DNA of 64,000 nucleotides from Akkermansia sp. (GTDB lineage Bacteria; Verrucomicrobiota; Verrucomicrobiia; Verrucomicrobiales; Akkermansiaceae). The notes under the pieces are model-generated. The model ran no database searches, was not told where the DNA came from, and worked only from the letters and a program-made list of their open reading frames with translations. The position numbers and the translations under genes are program-made. The stretch covers positions 1 through 64,000 of the forward strand of contig JAUNQN010000009.1 in assembly GCA_030536145.1 (NCBI GenBank), read 5' to 3'. Below, in pieces: positions 52,325-60,241 of the stretch. Positions within the stretch are counted from its first letter, which is position 1. Every line of letters begins with the position of its first letter.

Positions 52325-54706
52325 TTATCGGCGGGCGGTTGCGGCCTTCTTGGCAGCAACAACCTTGGTGGCGGGTTTGGCCGCAGGCTTGAGCACGGGC
52401 TTGGCGTGGGTCTTGGCCTTGGCCGGGGATTTGGCGGCGGGCTTGGCCTTGCCCTTGGCCGCAGCGGGCTTGGCGGAAGCGGCGGCAGCGGGCTTGGCTG
52501 CGGGTTCCGTGGCACCGATGAAGGCCTGGGGGAAGAACTGCCTGGCACGCGGCAGGGCATCCTGGATGCCGGCCTTGGCCGGAGCCACGCCGCGCTCGCC
52601 GTCAAAGTTCACGGCACGGCGGAAGATGGAGGGATCCACACCGAACACCATGTAGCGGTGGATGAGCATGGGGTTCTCCGTGCAGGTGGCCTTGGCTTCC
52701 TCCACGGTGAAGGCGGCCTGATACTTGGCGGCGCGCAGGGTATCCACCATGGGCGGGGTGTTGTAGCCGCCCGGGTAGCAGTAGGTGGAGCACAGGCCGA
52801 AGAGGTCGATGAGTTTCTGGCGGGACTGCACCAGCTCCTTGTCCAGCTGCGCCTTGTAGGGCTCGGACTCCATACCGTAACGCTTCCAGTGGCGGGGGTA
52901 CAGGTGGGTGGTGGAGTGGCTGCCGATGGTGGCGCCGTGCGCGCGCATCTCGTCAATCTGCCTGGTAGTCATGGAATCCCCGTACACGCCGATGTAGGTG
53001 GTGTACAGGAAGAGGGTGAAGGGGTAGCCGTACGCGCGGAGCACGGGGTAGGCATCCGTGTACACGCTCTTCCAGCCGTCATCAATGGTGATGAGGATGC
53101 AGCGCTCCGGCAGGCAGCGGGTGCCGTTCAGCCACTCCAGGAAATCCTGCATGGTGATGACGCTCAGCCCGGCATCCTTGATATACTGCATCTGCTGGCA
53201 GAACTCAGAGGTGCGCATGCGCATCTCCGTAGTCTGTTTCACGTTGCTGAAATTGTGGTAGCCCAGCACAGCCACGCGGGTTTTCTCTCGCGGCACCACG
53301 GGAGCGGCAAAGCGGGAGGTGACCCAATCCCCCTGCCCGCCACGCTTGCCCAGTGCGGCATACAGGGGCTCCACGGCGGGATAGGCGGGGTCCTCCGCCT
53401 GCTGTACCACGGGATCGGTTGCAGGGGCGGGAGCAGGAGCCGCAGCGGGTGCGGGTTCCTCGTCCTCCACATCCTCGGCGTAGTCGTCATCCTCCAACCC
53501 GGCAATGGCGGGCTGAGCCGGGGTAGCGGGGGTATCCGTCTCCGCCACAGAGGGCGTGGACGGGGCGGGTTCCGCAGGAACGGCAGCCTGGCCTGCGGGT
53601 TCCGGCTCCGGCAGGGTGGCAGGCAGCGGCGCGGGTGTCTCCTTGCCGGGAAGCTGCACCAGGGCGGGAGCGGGGGAAACGTATTCCGGGGTATCCTCCT
53701 CGGTCTCGATGGGCACCAGCAGGTTGTCATGCAGCGGAGCCGGGGCGGGCACATTTGCCTCCACGGGAGCAGGCAGCGGCGCGGGGGCAGGCTTGCTGCT
53801 TGTCAGCTCCAGCAGCACCTCCTGCGCCTCTGCCGGGGTGCCGAAGTTCACAGCACGGGAGAAGGACTCGTCATCCTTCACCATAAAGCGGTTCATGGCC
53901 ATGGGGTCGGTGGCATTGTGTACCTTGCCGCCCTGCCCGCCGAAAGCGGCGCGGTAGCCGTAGAAGGGCAGCGCGTGGGAGATATTGCTGTCCACATAGC
54001 CGCGGGGGAAGGAGAAGGCACGGCAGGAGCCGAAGGCGGCGGCGATATCCCGCGCGGGCTCACCCAGCTCCGCGTTGGCCAGCTTGCCGTAGTCTGCATC
54101 ACCGGAAAGGGCGGCGAACTGCCACTCGTAGCTCTCCGGGCGGGTGGCGGTGGCGCAGCCTATCTCTGCACCGTTGCGCTGCATGGTACGCAGCTGTTCC
54201 AGGGTGGCGCGGCCGGCGCAGCCCGCGCCAAAGTTGCGCTTGTCCACAAACACCACGCTGGGGTAGTGGTGGTCTGCCAGCACCTTGCCGGCCAGTTCGC
54301 AGGTCTCACGGTCCGCATCATCCAGCGTAATCAGCACGCTGTGCGGCGGCAGGGAGCGCTTGCCCTCCTTCCAGTCCAGGTAGCTCTGCAGGGAAATGGG
54401 GCGCAGCCCGTGGCTCATCAGGTAATCCATCTGGCGGCTGAACGCAGTGGCGGAAAGCGTGCCGGCGGCGCCGGAGCCGCTTACCTTGCCATAGCCCAGC
54501 ACGGCAATCTGCGGGGAACCGGCGGGGATGGAATCCGCTGCCTCTGCCGCACGCGCGGGAGCGGAGGTCTCTACCACCAGGGGGAACTGCGGCAGCCCCG
54601 TATCCGGCACGGCGCGGCGGTCAAGCCCGCTGCCCTGTGCCGCGGCCTGGGAGGCCAAGCCAGCCATACATGCAAATCCTGTGTAGAGAATGCGCCTATC
54701 TTTCAT
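52325..54706 (-). CDS. Secreted protein with two polysaccharide-deacetylase (NodB) domains and a basic Ala/Lys/Pro tail
   Basis: A 793-residue secreted protein: signal peptide (RRILYTGFACMAGLASQAAA), NodB-like domain 1 at about 65-310, an acidic Pro/Ala-rich linker (about 315-460), NodB-like domain 2 at about 470-715, then a tail of about 60 residues of KPAAKSPAKAK type. Domain 2 keeps metal-site motifs ITIDDGW and IGSHSTTH (Asp plus His-x3-His) and so may deacetylate peptidoglycan or another N-acetyl glycan. Domain 1 keeps LITLDDADR but has IGCATATRPES in place of S-H-x3-H, so it is probably inactive. The tail resembles histone-H1-like or cell-wall-binding basic repeats. The start is set by the signal peptide and the promoter at 54716-54743. 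Confidence 0.88.
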   Translation of the reverse strand: MKDRRILYTGFACMAGLASQAAAQGSGLDRRAVPDTGLPQFPLVVETSAPARAAEAADSIPAGSPQIAVLGYGKVSGSGAAGTLSATAFSRQMDYLMSHGLRPISLQSYLDWKEGKRSLPPHSVLITLDDADRETCELAGKVLADHHYPSVVFVDKRNFGAGCAGRATLEQLRTMQRNGAEIGCATATRPESYEWQFAALSGDADYGKLANAELGEPARDIAAAFGSCRAFSFPRGYVDSNISHALPFYGYRAAFGGQGGKVHNATDPMAMNRFMVKDDESFSRAVNFGTPAEAQEVLLELTSSKPAPAPLPAPVEANVPAPAPLHDNLLVPIETEEDTPEYVSPAPALVQLPGKETPAPLPATLPEPEPAGQAAVPAEPAPSTPSVAETDTPATPAQPAIAGLEDDDYAEDVEDEEPAPAAAPAPAPATDPVVQQAEDPAYPAVEPLYAALGKRGGQGDWVTSRFAAPVVPREKTRVAVLGYHNFSNVKQTTEMRMRTSEFCQQMQYIKDAGLSVITMQDFLEWLNGTRCLPERCILITIDDGWKSVYTDAYPVLRAYGYPFTLFLYTTYIGVYGDSMTTRQIDEMRAHGATIGSHSTTHLYPRHWKRYGMESEPYKAQLDKELVQSRQKLIDLFGLCSTYCYPGGYNTPPMVDTLRAAKYQAAFTVEEAKATCTENPMLIHRYMVFGVDPSIFRRAVNFDGERGVAPAKAGIQDALPRARQFFPQAFIGATEPAAKPAAAASAKPAAAKGKAKPAAKSPAKAKTHAKPVLKPAAKPATKVVAAKKAATARR

Positions 54707-54715
54707 GCGGGGAAG

Positions 54716-54743
54716 ATACTACGCCTTTTTTCCCGTTTTTCAA
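54716..54743 (-). promoter_or_regulatory. Deacetylase gene promoter, predicted leaderless
   Basis: Minus strand: -35 TTGAAA (54743-54738), 16-nt spacer, -10 TAGTAT (54721-54716), 9 nt to the ATG. Confidence 0.65.
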
Positions 54744-54774
54744 GCCGAATGTTACGGAAAGCCGTAGAATATGT

Positions 54775-54803
54775 TTGCCTAACAAGACCCGGAATGGTAT
54801 CAT
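54775..54803 (+). promoter_or_regulatory. Promoter of the octaheme cytochrome gene, decides its start
   Basis: -35 TTGCCT (54775-54780), 17-nt spacer, -10 TATCAT (54798-54803), 7 nt to the ATG at 54811. An upstream in-frame ATG (54802) lies inside the -10, so 54811 is the start. Confidence 0.7.
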
Positions 54804-54810
54804 GTGCGGC

Positions 54811-56874
54811 ATGAAGACTAGCGGTATCATGGCTTGCGCAGCGGCAGGGCTTCTCCTTGTATCATGCGACGGCGGCGCCAAAAAGGCGCACAAGTACACC
54901 GGGCACAGCGGGCACTGGGACCAAGACGCCGTACCCGTCTCCCTGCAGTGCGCGGCCTGCCACGCCAAGCAGTTCGAGGAATGGGCCGGCAGCGACCACG
55001 CCTGGGCCATGCGCACCATGAAGAAGGAGCTGGACGCGCCCGCGTTCAGCGGTCAGAAGATAACCGCCCACGGGGAGACCCTGCACTTCCTGACCGCGCC
55101 GGACGGCAACCAGCACATCGGTTTCCTGAAAGACGACGGCACGGAGACACACTCCGTACAGCCCGCCTATGCCATCGGCAAAACCCCGCTGGTGCAATAC
55201 CTGGTAAAGGGCAAGGACGGCGGCTACCAGGTGGCCAGCGCCGCCTGGGATTCCGGCATCCGCGGCCGCGCGGGGCTGCGGGCGCAGGACAAGGAGCACG
55301 GCAACCAGTGGTTCGACGTGTTCCGCGACGACGCCCGCCAGAGCGCCAACGGCATGGGCGAGCGCAAGCCCGGCGAGTGGGGCCACTGGACCGGCCGCGG
55401 CATGAACTGGGATTCCCAGTGCGCCTGGTGCCACATGAGCGGTTTCCACAAGAACTACGACCCGGAGAAGGACACCTACAGCGCCACCTGGCAGGAGATG
55501 GGCGTGACCTGTATCCAGTGCCACAAGCTGGCGGACAAGCCCGCCGCAGACGGCTGCATGGTGGCCCCGCAGGACCGCAAGCTCTCCCCCAAGAAAGTGC
55601 ATGACAACTGCGCCTCCTGCCACGCCCGCAGGGAGGAACTGGACGACAATTTCACCGTGGGAGACCGTTTCGACGACCATTTCCGCCTGGAGCTTCCGCG
55701 CGTGCCGGGCGTGTTCCAATCCAACGGTGTGCAGCTGGACGAGGACTACTGCGAGACCGGGTTCCGCCTGAGCCGCATGGGCATGACGGGCGTGACCTGT
55801 ATAGACTGCCACAACGCCCACACGGGGGCCCTGCTCTACCCGGCGGAGAACAACGAGCTCTGCCTGCGCTGCCACGCGGAGCATGAAAAGGTAAACGGCG
55901 TGGAGGCTCCCTACGTGGCCCGCACGGACACCTTCACCTGCCCCGCCGGGACCACCGGCCACCAGTGCGTGGAATGCCACATGCAGGAGAACACCTACAT
56001 GGGCCGCGATGTGCGCCGGGACCACACCCTGCTGCCACCCGACCCTCGCCTGAGCCAGGAAACCGGCACGCCGAACGCCTGCGTAACCTGCCACAAGGGC
56101 AAGGACAACGAATGGGCCGCACAAGCCGTGGAGAAGCGCTACGGCAAGGTCTCCTGGCTGGAGGGCTACCGCCCCCGTTTCCGCGCCGTGGCCGCCGCCA
56201 TGCGCGGGGAGCACAACCAGGAGCAGATGCTGGCCGCCTACGCCAAGGAGGAGAACCCCGCCTGGCGCGCCACCATGCTGGGCCTGCTCGCGCAGATGCC
56301 CCGCACAGAGGCCGTGATGCAAGTCGCCATGCAGTCCGCGGAGGACGCCAGCCCCATGGTGCGCGCCGCCGCCGCAGAGGTGCTGCGGGAGCAGTGCCCG
56401 CAAAAGCTGTTTACGGATTCCTGCCGCTCCGTGCGCCACAGCGCCGTGCGCGCCGCCCTGCCGAACGTGCCCGCGGATTCCCCCGCCCTGAAGGAATATG
56501 AGCAGACCCTGCGCCTGCAGGCAGACCAGCCCGCCGGAGCCATGCAGTTGGCCCAGCTGGCCCTGCACCGCCGTGATACCGCCGCCGCAGAGGCCCAGTA
56601 CAAGCGCGCCATCGCCCTGGACCCCGCCTCCATGGTGCCGCGCATGGACTACGCCGTGCTGCTGGACCAGCTGAACCGCCCGGTGGAGGCCCTGCAGCAG
56701 ATGCTGGACTGCGCCAGGGAACACCCGCAGGAGGCAGAGGTGCAGTACCGCCTGGCCCTGGTGCTGGCAGAGGTGGGGCAGCGGCAGGCCGCCGCCCACG
56801 CCGCCAAGAAGGCGCTGGAGCTCAACCCGCAGCACGGCGGCGCGGCGCAGCTGCTGCAATCCCTGCCGCACTAA
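54811..56874 (+). CDS. Octaheme c-type cytochrome lipoprotein with HEAT/TPR-like C-terminus
   Basis: The 687-residue protein has a lipoprotein signal (MKTSGIMACAAAGLLLVSC, Cys19) and eight CxxCH haem-binding motifs starting at residues 47, 204, 234, 267, 330, 351, 386 and 424 (CAACH, CAWCH, CIQCH, CASCH, CIDCH, CLRCH, CVECH, CVTCH). The cytochrome part ends at about 430. About 450-560 looks like HEAT repeats (alpha-helical, AAMRGEHNQEQMLAAYAKEE), and about 580-685 are TPRs (AEAQYKRAIALDPASMVPRM; EALQQMLDCAREHPQEAEVQ). Similar multihaem-TPR proteins occur in Planctomycetota/Verrucomicrobiota and are poorly studied. Periplasmic electron transfer is the inferred role; the redox partner is unknown. 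The next gene follows after 7 bases. Confidence 0.9.
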   Translation: MKTSGIMACAAAGLLLVSCDGGAKKAHKYTGHSGHWDQDAVPVSLQCAACHAKQFEEWAGSDHAWAMRTMKKELDAPAFSGQKITAHGETLHFLTAPDGNQHIGFLKDDGTETHSVQPAYAIGKTPLVQYLVKGKDGGYQVASAAWDSGIRGRAGLRAQDKEHGNQWFDVFRDDARQSANGMGERKPGEWGHWTGRGMNWDSQCAWCHMSGFHKNYDPEKDTYSATWQEMGVTCIQCHKLADKPAADGCMVAPQDRKLSPKKVHDNCASCHARREELDDNFTVGDRFDDHFRLELPRVPGVFQSNGVQLDEDYCETGFRLSRMGMTGVTCIDCHNAHTGALLYPAENNELCLRCHAEHEKVNGVEAPYVARTDTFTCPAGTTGHQCVECHMQENTYMGRDVRRDHTLLPPDPRLSQETGTPNACVTCHKGKDNEWAAQAVEKRYGKVSWLEGYRPRFRAVAAAMRGEHNQEQMLAAYAKEENPAWRATMLGLLAQMPRTEAVMQVAMQSAEDASPMVRAAAAEVLREQCPQKLFTDSCRSVRHSAVRAALPNVPADSPALKEYEQTLRLQADQPAGAMQLAQLALHRRDTAAAEAQYKRAIALDPASMVPRMDYAVLLDQLNRPVEALQQMLDCAREHPQEAEVQYRLALVLAEVGQRQAAAHAAKKALELNPQHGGAAQLLQSLPH

Positions 56875-56881
56875 GCCACCC

Positions 56882-57667
56882 ATGGACAACACCACCATCA
56901 TCGCCACCGTTGTCGGCATCATCCTGGCCGCCATCCTGGTATTCTCCCTGCTGAAGGGGTTTATCCGCATGCTGCTGCTGGCCGTGGCCGTGATTGCCGC
57001 GGCGGGGCTGTGGATCCTGATGCAGAAGCACGGGGACACCTTCCTCTCCTTTATCATGGATTCCCCGCAGCCGTGGATGGTGCAGGTGCTCTCCTGGGGC
57101 ACTGCCCTGTTCTGCCTGATGGTGGGATTCCACGCCATGCGCTGGTTCTCCCAGGTATTCTCCTTCCGCAAGCACGGCGGCCCCACAGGCGTCATCACCA
57201 CCATCCTCATGTGCTGCGTCATGCTCTGGGTCATGGTGGTGGGGCTCTCCTACTACGGGGACGTGTGCCGCATTGCATACTACCATGACCTGGGCCTGGC
57301 CCAGATGAACGGCACCCCCCAGCCGGAGAAACCCTGGAGCACCGCCATGAAGGATGCCATACGCACCAGCTCCCTCACCGCCTGGCTGGAGTACATAGAC
57401 CCCATGGAGAACCCAGCCCAGACCAACCTGGCCTGCCTTGTAGCCTTCGGCTGCGCCCTGGACGAACCCACCTGCGAGGCATTCTTTTACAACCAGCTGG
57501 ACAACCGCGGCATTCCCCACGCCTTCCGGCTCCTGGACCTCTTCCGCGACCCCGGCCTGCGCACCATCGTATCCGAGGGCCGCTACGTCACCCTGCTGGA
57601 AAACGAGCGCCTGACCACCTTCCTGCAGTTCAAGAACACGGAGGAGCTGATGCGGAATATCCTGTAA
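56882..57667 (+). CDS. CvpA-like membrane protein
   Basis: A 261-residue protein with at least four membrane segments: about 7-25, 29-47 (MLLLAVAVIAAAGLWILM), 66-85 and 103-124. The first half resembles the CvpA (colicin V production) fold, with a two-helix start IIATVVGIILAAILVFSLLK and GFIRMLL. The C-terminal 130 residues are soluble and contain LTAWLEYIDPMENPAQTN and a helical end. The function of CvpA-type proteins is not settled; they are linked to envelope stability. It follows the cytochrome gene by 7 bases and is probably cotranscribed with it. Confidence 0.66.
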   Translation: MDNTTIIATVVGIILAAILVFSLLKGFIRMLLLAVAVIAAAGLWILMQKHGDTFLSFIMDSPQPWMVQVLSWGTALFCLMVGFHAMRWFSQVFSFRKHGGPTGVITTILMCCVMLWVMVVGLSYYGDVCRIAYYHDLGLAQMNGTPQPEKPWSTAMKDAIRTSSLTAWLEYIDPMENPAQTNLACLVAFGCALDEPTCEAFFYNQLDNRGIPHAFRLLDLFRDPGLRTIVSEGRYVTLLENERLTTFLQFKNTEELMRNIL

Positions 57668-57679
57668 GCGGCCACTGCC

Positions 57680-60241
57680 TTATTCACCGCCCGGAAGCCC
57701 GGCCAGCACACGCTGCACGTCCTGCATTCGGCGGCGCAGGGCGGGGGTGAGGCGGGCGGACTGCTTTTCCATGGATTCCAACAGGTTGAGGGCGTGGGCG
57801 ACGCGGGCGCGGCAGTCTTCTGCCTTGCCCCGGGCATGGGACATGGTGGCGGCATCTGCCAAGGCGGCGGCATAGCTGCAGGTAAACTCCAGGGATTCCA
57901 GGGTCAGGCGGTGCAGACTGCCGAAGGTGGCCAGGGCGGCGGAGAATTCTGCAGCAGAGCCTTCCATGGTGCCGGAGCCCAGCATGCCGGCACAGCCTAG
58001 GATTTGGTGGCCGCGCGCCAGGACCATGAGAACAGCCGGGTCATCCACCTGGCGTTCCAGCAGGGGAGTGAGGCAGCCCACCACGCTGGTGGCCAGGCGG
58101 GTAGCCTCGTTCACCCGGCCGCGGGCCAGGTAGATTTGCGCGGCATTGGTACGGGCGGTGCTGCCCATCAGGGTGTAGCCGGTGTGGTAGCTGTTCAGGC
58201 GTTCCATCTCCGCGCACAGGGATTCCAGGGCGGCGTACTGCTCCAGCGCGCGGTCCTCATGCCGGGCGGCGGTCTCGCGGTCTGCAGCGGCGGCGGCCAG
58301 GGAATCTTCCAGCTCTGCCCGGGCCAGCACGGTTTTGGCCAGTGATTCCATGGGGGAGAGGCGGTAAGGATTCTCTGCGGACAGTCTGCGGCAGATGGCG
58401 GCTGCTTCCTCCAGGCATTCGGCAGCCTGCTGCGGCTGCTCATGCTGCGTGTACCAGATTCCCTGGTTGCGCAGGGTATGGGCCACCTCCAGGGGCGGCT
58501 CCAGGTTATCCGGGCAATCCGCGGCCATCTGCCGGTAGTGCGCCAGTGCGGCGGCATACTGCGGGGGCGGCGTATCGGCGGGCGCATTCCTGTTCTCCAT
58601 CCAGGCCTCCGCCAGCATCACCTGGCCGCAGAGCATCCTGTGTTCCACCTCCTTCTCGGCACGCTCGCGGTTATCATCCAGCAGGCGGCTCAGGGCCGCC
58701 ACCCATTTCTGCATTTGCGCCGTATCATGGCGGCTGGCGGCCACGTACATCAGGCCGCGGTAGGAGCGCGCCAGGTCCACCTCATACACGGCATCCTCCG
58801 GGTGCTCCTCCATCAGGCGGGAGAAGATATCCACCGCCTTGCCGTACTCACGGGCGGCGGCGGTGGTTTCCGACCGCTGCAGGTAGATGCGCCCCAGGGT
58901 GCGGTGCACCACGCCGATGGCGCTGACCAGCTTCTCATCCCCGCCCCCCATAAGCTCCATGGTGCGCAGGTAGTTCTGAATACGCTCACCCATGCGCAGC
59001 TGCAGCTTGGTGGCGTTCGGCGTATCCTGCAGGAGCTGGTTGTAGTTGCGCTGCAGGCCGTCTGCAAAAACCAGGCTGTTGCGGTAGAGCCGCAGCGCAT
59101 CATTCCGCTGGCCTACTGCCCAGAACGCCAGGGAGCCCATGGCGGCCAGGGCTGCGCCGCCGCCTATGCACAGGCGGCGCAGGCGCGCGCGGTACTGGCG
59201 TGAGAGCAGCATCTGCCCGGAGCGTATGGCCGCCTTCCATTCCCCAGCGCTCTGCCAGCGGTCCTCCGGGTTGAGCTCCAGCGCCTTGTCCACCGCCGCC
59301 AGGAAGGCGGGCTCATAGTAGTCCTCCAAGTCCGGGTGCCCGGCCAGGTAGAGATAGGGATCCGGCTTTCCCTTCACGCGCTGGTCCGGACGCGGCGGCA
59401 GCATGCGCATCATGAAATAATACGCCACCACGCCCAGGGAATACAGGTCGGTCCACGGGCCTAGGCGCGCTGCCAGCTCCTCGTCCGTGCGGGCCAGGCA
59501 CTGCTCCGGGGAGGCAAAGGCGGGGGTATAGATATTGGTGAAGGACTTGCTGTTTCCCATCTGGCGTGCGGAGCCGAAATCCAGCAGCACGGGCCAGCCC
59601 TCCTCCGTTATGATGATATTCTCCGGCTTGATATCACGGTGCACCACGCCGTTCTGCCCCAGGTACTCCAGCGTATCCAGCATGGCCAGCAGGTGCTTGC
59701 GGATCAGGCGCGCCTCTCGCCGCCGCTCCTTGGGCTCCAGGTACAGGCTGCGGGAGGGGTGCGGGGTCACGCCCTGCACATGCGGCATCACGTAATAGAT
59801 GGTGCCGTTTGCCGCCAGGCTGCCCAGGATGGGCACAATCCCGGGGTTGCGCAGCGCCATGAGCACGGCCATCTCCTTCAGGAACTCGTCCTTGCTGGCC
59901 TCCAGACGGATTTCCGTCTCCGGCCCGGCGGGCTGCACGCTGCGGCCATCCTGCCCGCGCACGGCCAGGCCCAGGGGAATGTGCTCCTTGATGACCACGC
60001 GGGCACCGGTCACGCTGTGGTGCGCCAGGTAGGTGATGCCGAACCCGCCCTCGCCCATCTTGGCCAGGATATTGTATTCCCCCACGGGGGAACCGGCAGG
60101 CAAGGCAAAGCGCGGGGAGGTGCGCGCCTGTTCCCCGCCCTTCTTCCCTGCCGGGATGCGGAGGATACTGCGGTGCGTGGAGCTCGTCTCCCGTTCGGCG
60201 GAAGCCTCACCGGGCAGGGGCGGCGGAGTCAGGCTGCTCAT
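57680..60241 (-). CDS. PknB-type Ser/Thr protein kinase with membrane helix and TPR region
   Basis: An 853-residue kinase. The kinase domain (about 55-345) has the glycine loop GEGGFG (63-68), Lys85 in VVIKEH, the catalytic HRD (201-203) in VVHRDIKPENII, DFG (221-223) and ASPEQ in place of APE. A membrane helix lies at about 357-377, and the remaining 470 residues are outside the cytoplasm: helical TPR-like repeats (EYGKAVDIFSRLMEEHPEDA; AECLEEAAAICRRL). The product would sense signals outside and phosphorylate Ser/Thr inside. ATG 60241 overlaps the stop of the PP2C-like gene by 4 bases; the upstream in-frame extension to 60277 was rejected. Confidence 0.92.
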   Translation of the reverse strand: MSSLTPPPLPGEASAERETSSTHRSILRIPAGKKGGEQARTSPRFALPAGSPVGEYNILAKMGEGGFGITYLAHHSVTGARVVIKEHIPLGLAVRGQDGRSVQPAGPETEIRLEASKDEFLKEMAVLMALRNPGIVPILGSLAANGTIYYVMPHVQGVTPHPSRSLYLEPKERRREARLIRKHLLAMLDTLEYLGQNGVVHRDIKPENIIITEEGWPVLLDFGSARQMGNSKSFTNIYTPAFASPEQCLARTDEELAARLGPWTDLYSLGVVAYYFMMRMLPPRPDQRVKGKPDPYLYLAGHPDLEDYYEPAFLAAVDKALELNPEDRWQSAGEWKAAIRSGQMLLSRQYRARLRRLCIGGGAALAAMGSLAFWAVGQRNDALRLYRNSLVFADGLQRNYNQLLQDTPNATKLQLRMGERIQNYLRTMELMGGGDEKLVSAIGVVHRTLGRIYLQRSETTAAAREYGKAVDIFSRLMEEHPEDAVYEVDLARSYRGLMYVAASRHDTAQMQKWVAALSRLLDDNRERAEKEVEHRMLCGQVMLAEAWMENRNAPADTPPPQYAAALAHYRQMAADCPDNLEPPLEVAHTLRNQGIWYTQHEQPQQAAECLEEAAAICRRLSAENPYRLSPMESLAKTVLARAELEDSLAAAAADRETAARHEDRALEQYAALESLCAEMERLNSYHTGYTLMGSTARTNAAQIYLARGRVNEATRLATSVVGCLTPLLERQVDDPAVLMVLARGHQILGCAGMLGSGTMEGSAAEFSAALATFGSLHRLTLESLEFTCSYAAALADAATMSHARGKAEDCRARVAHALNLLESMEKQSARLTPALRRRMQDVQRVLAGLPGGE

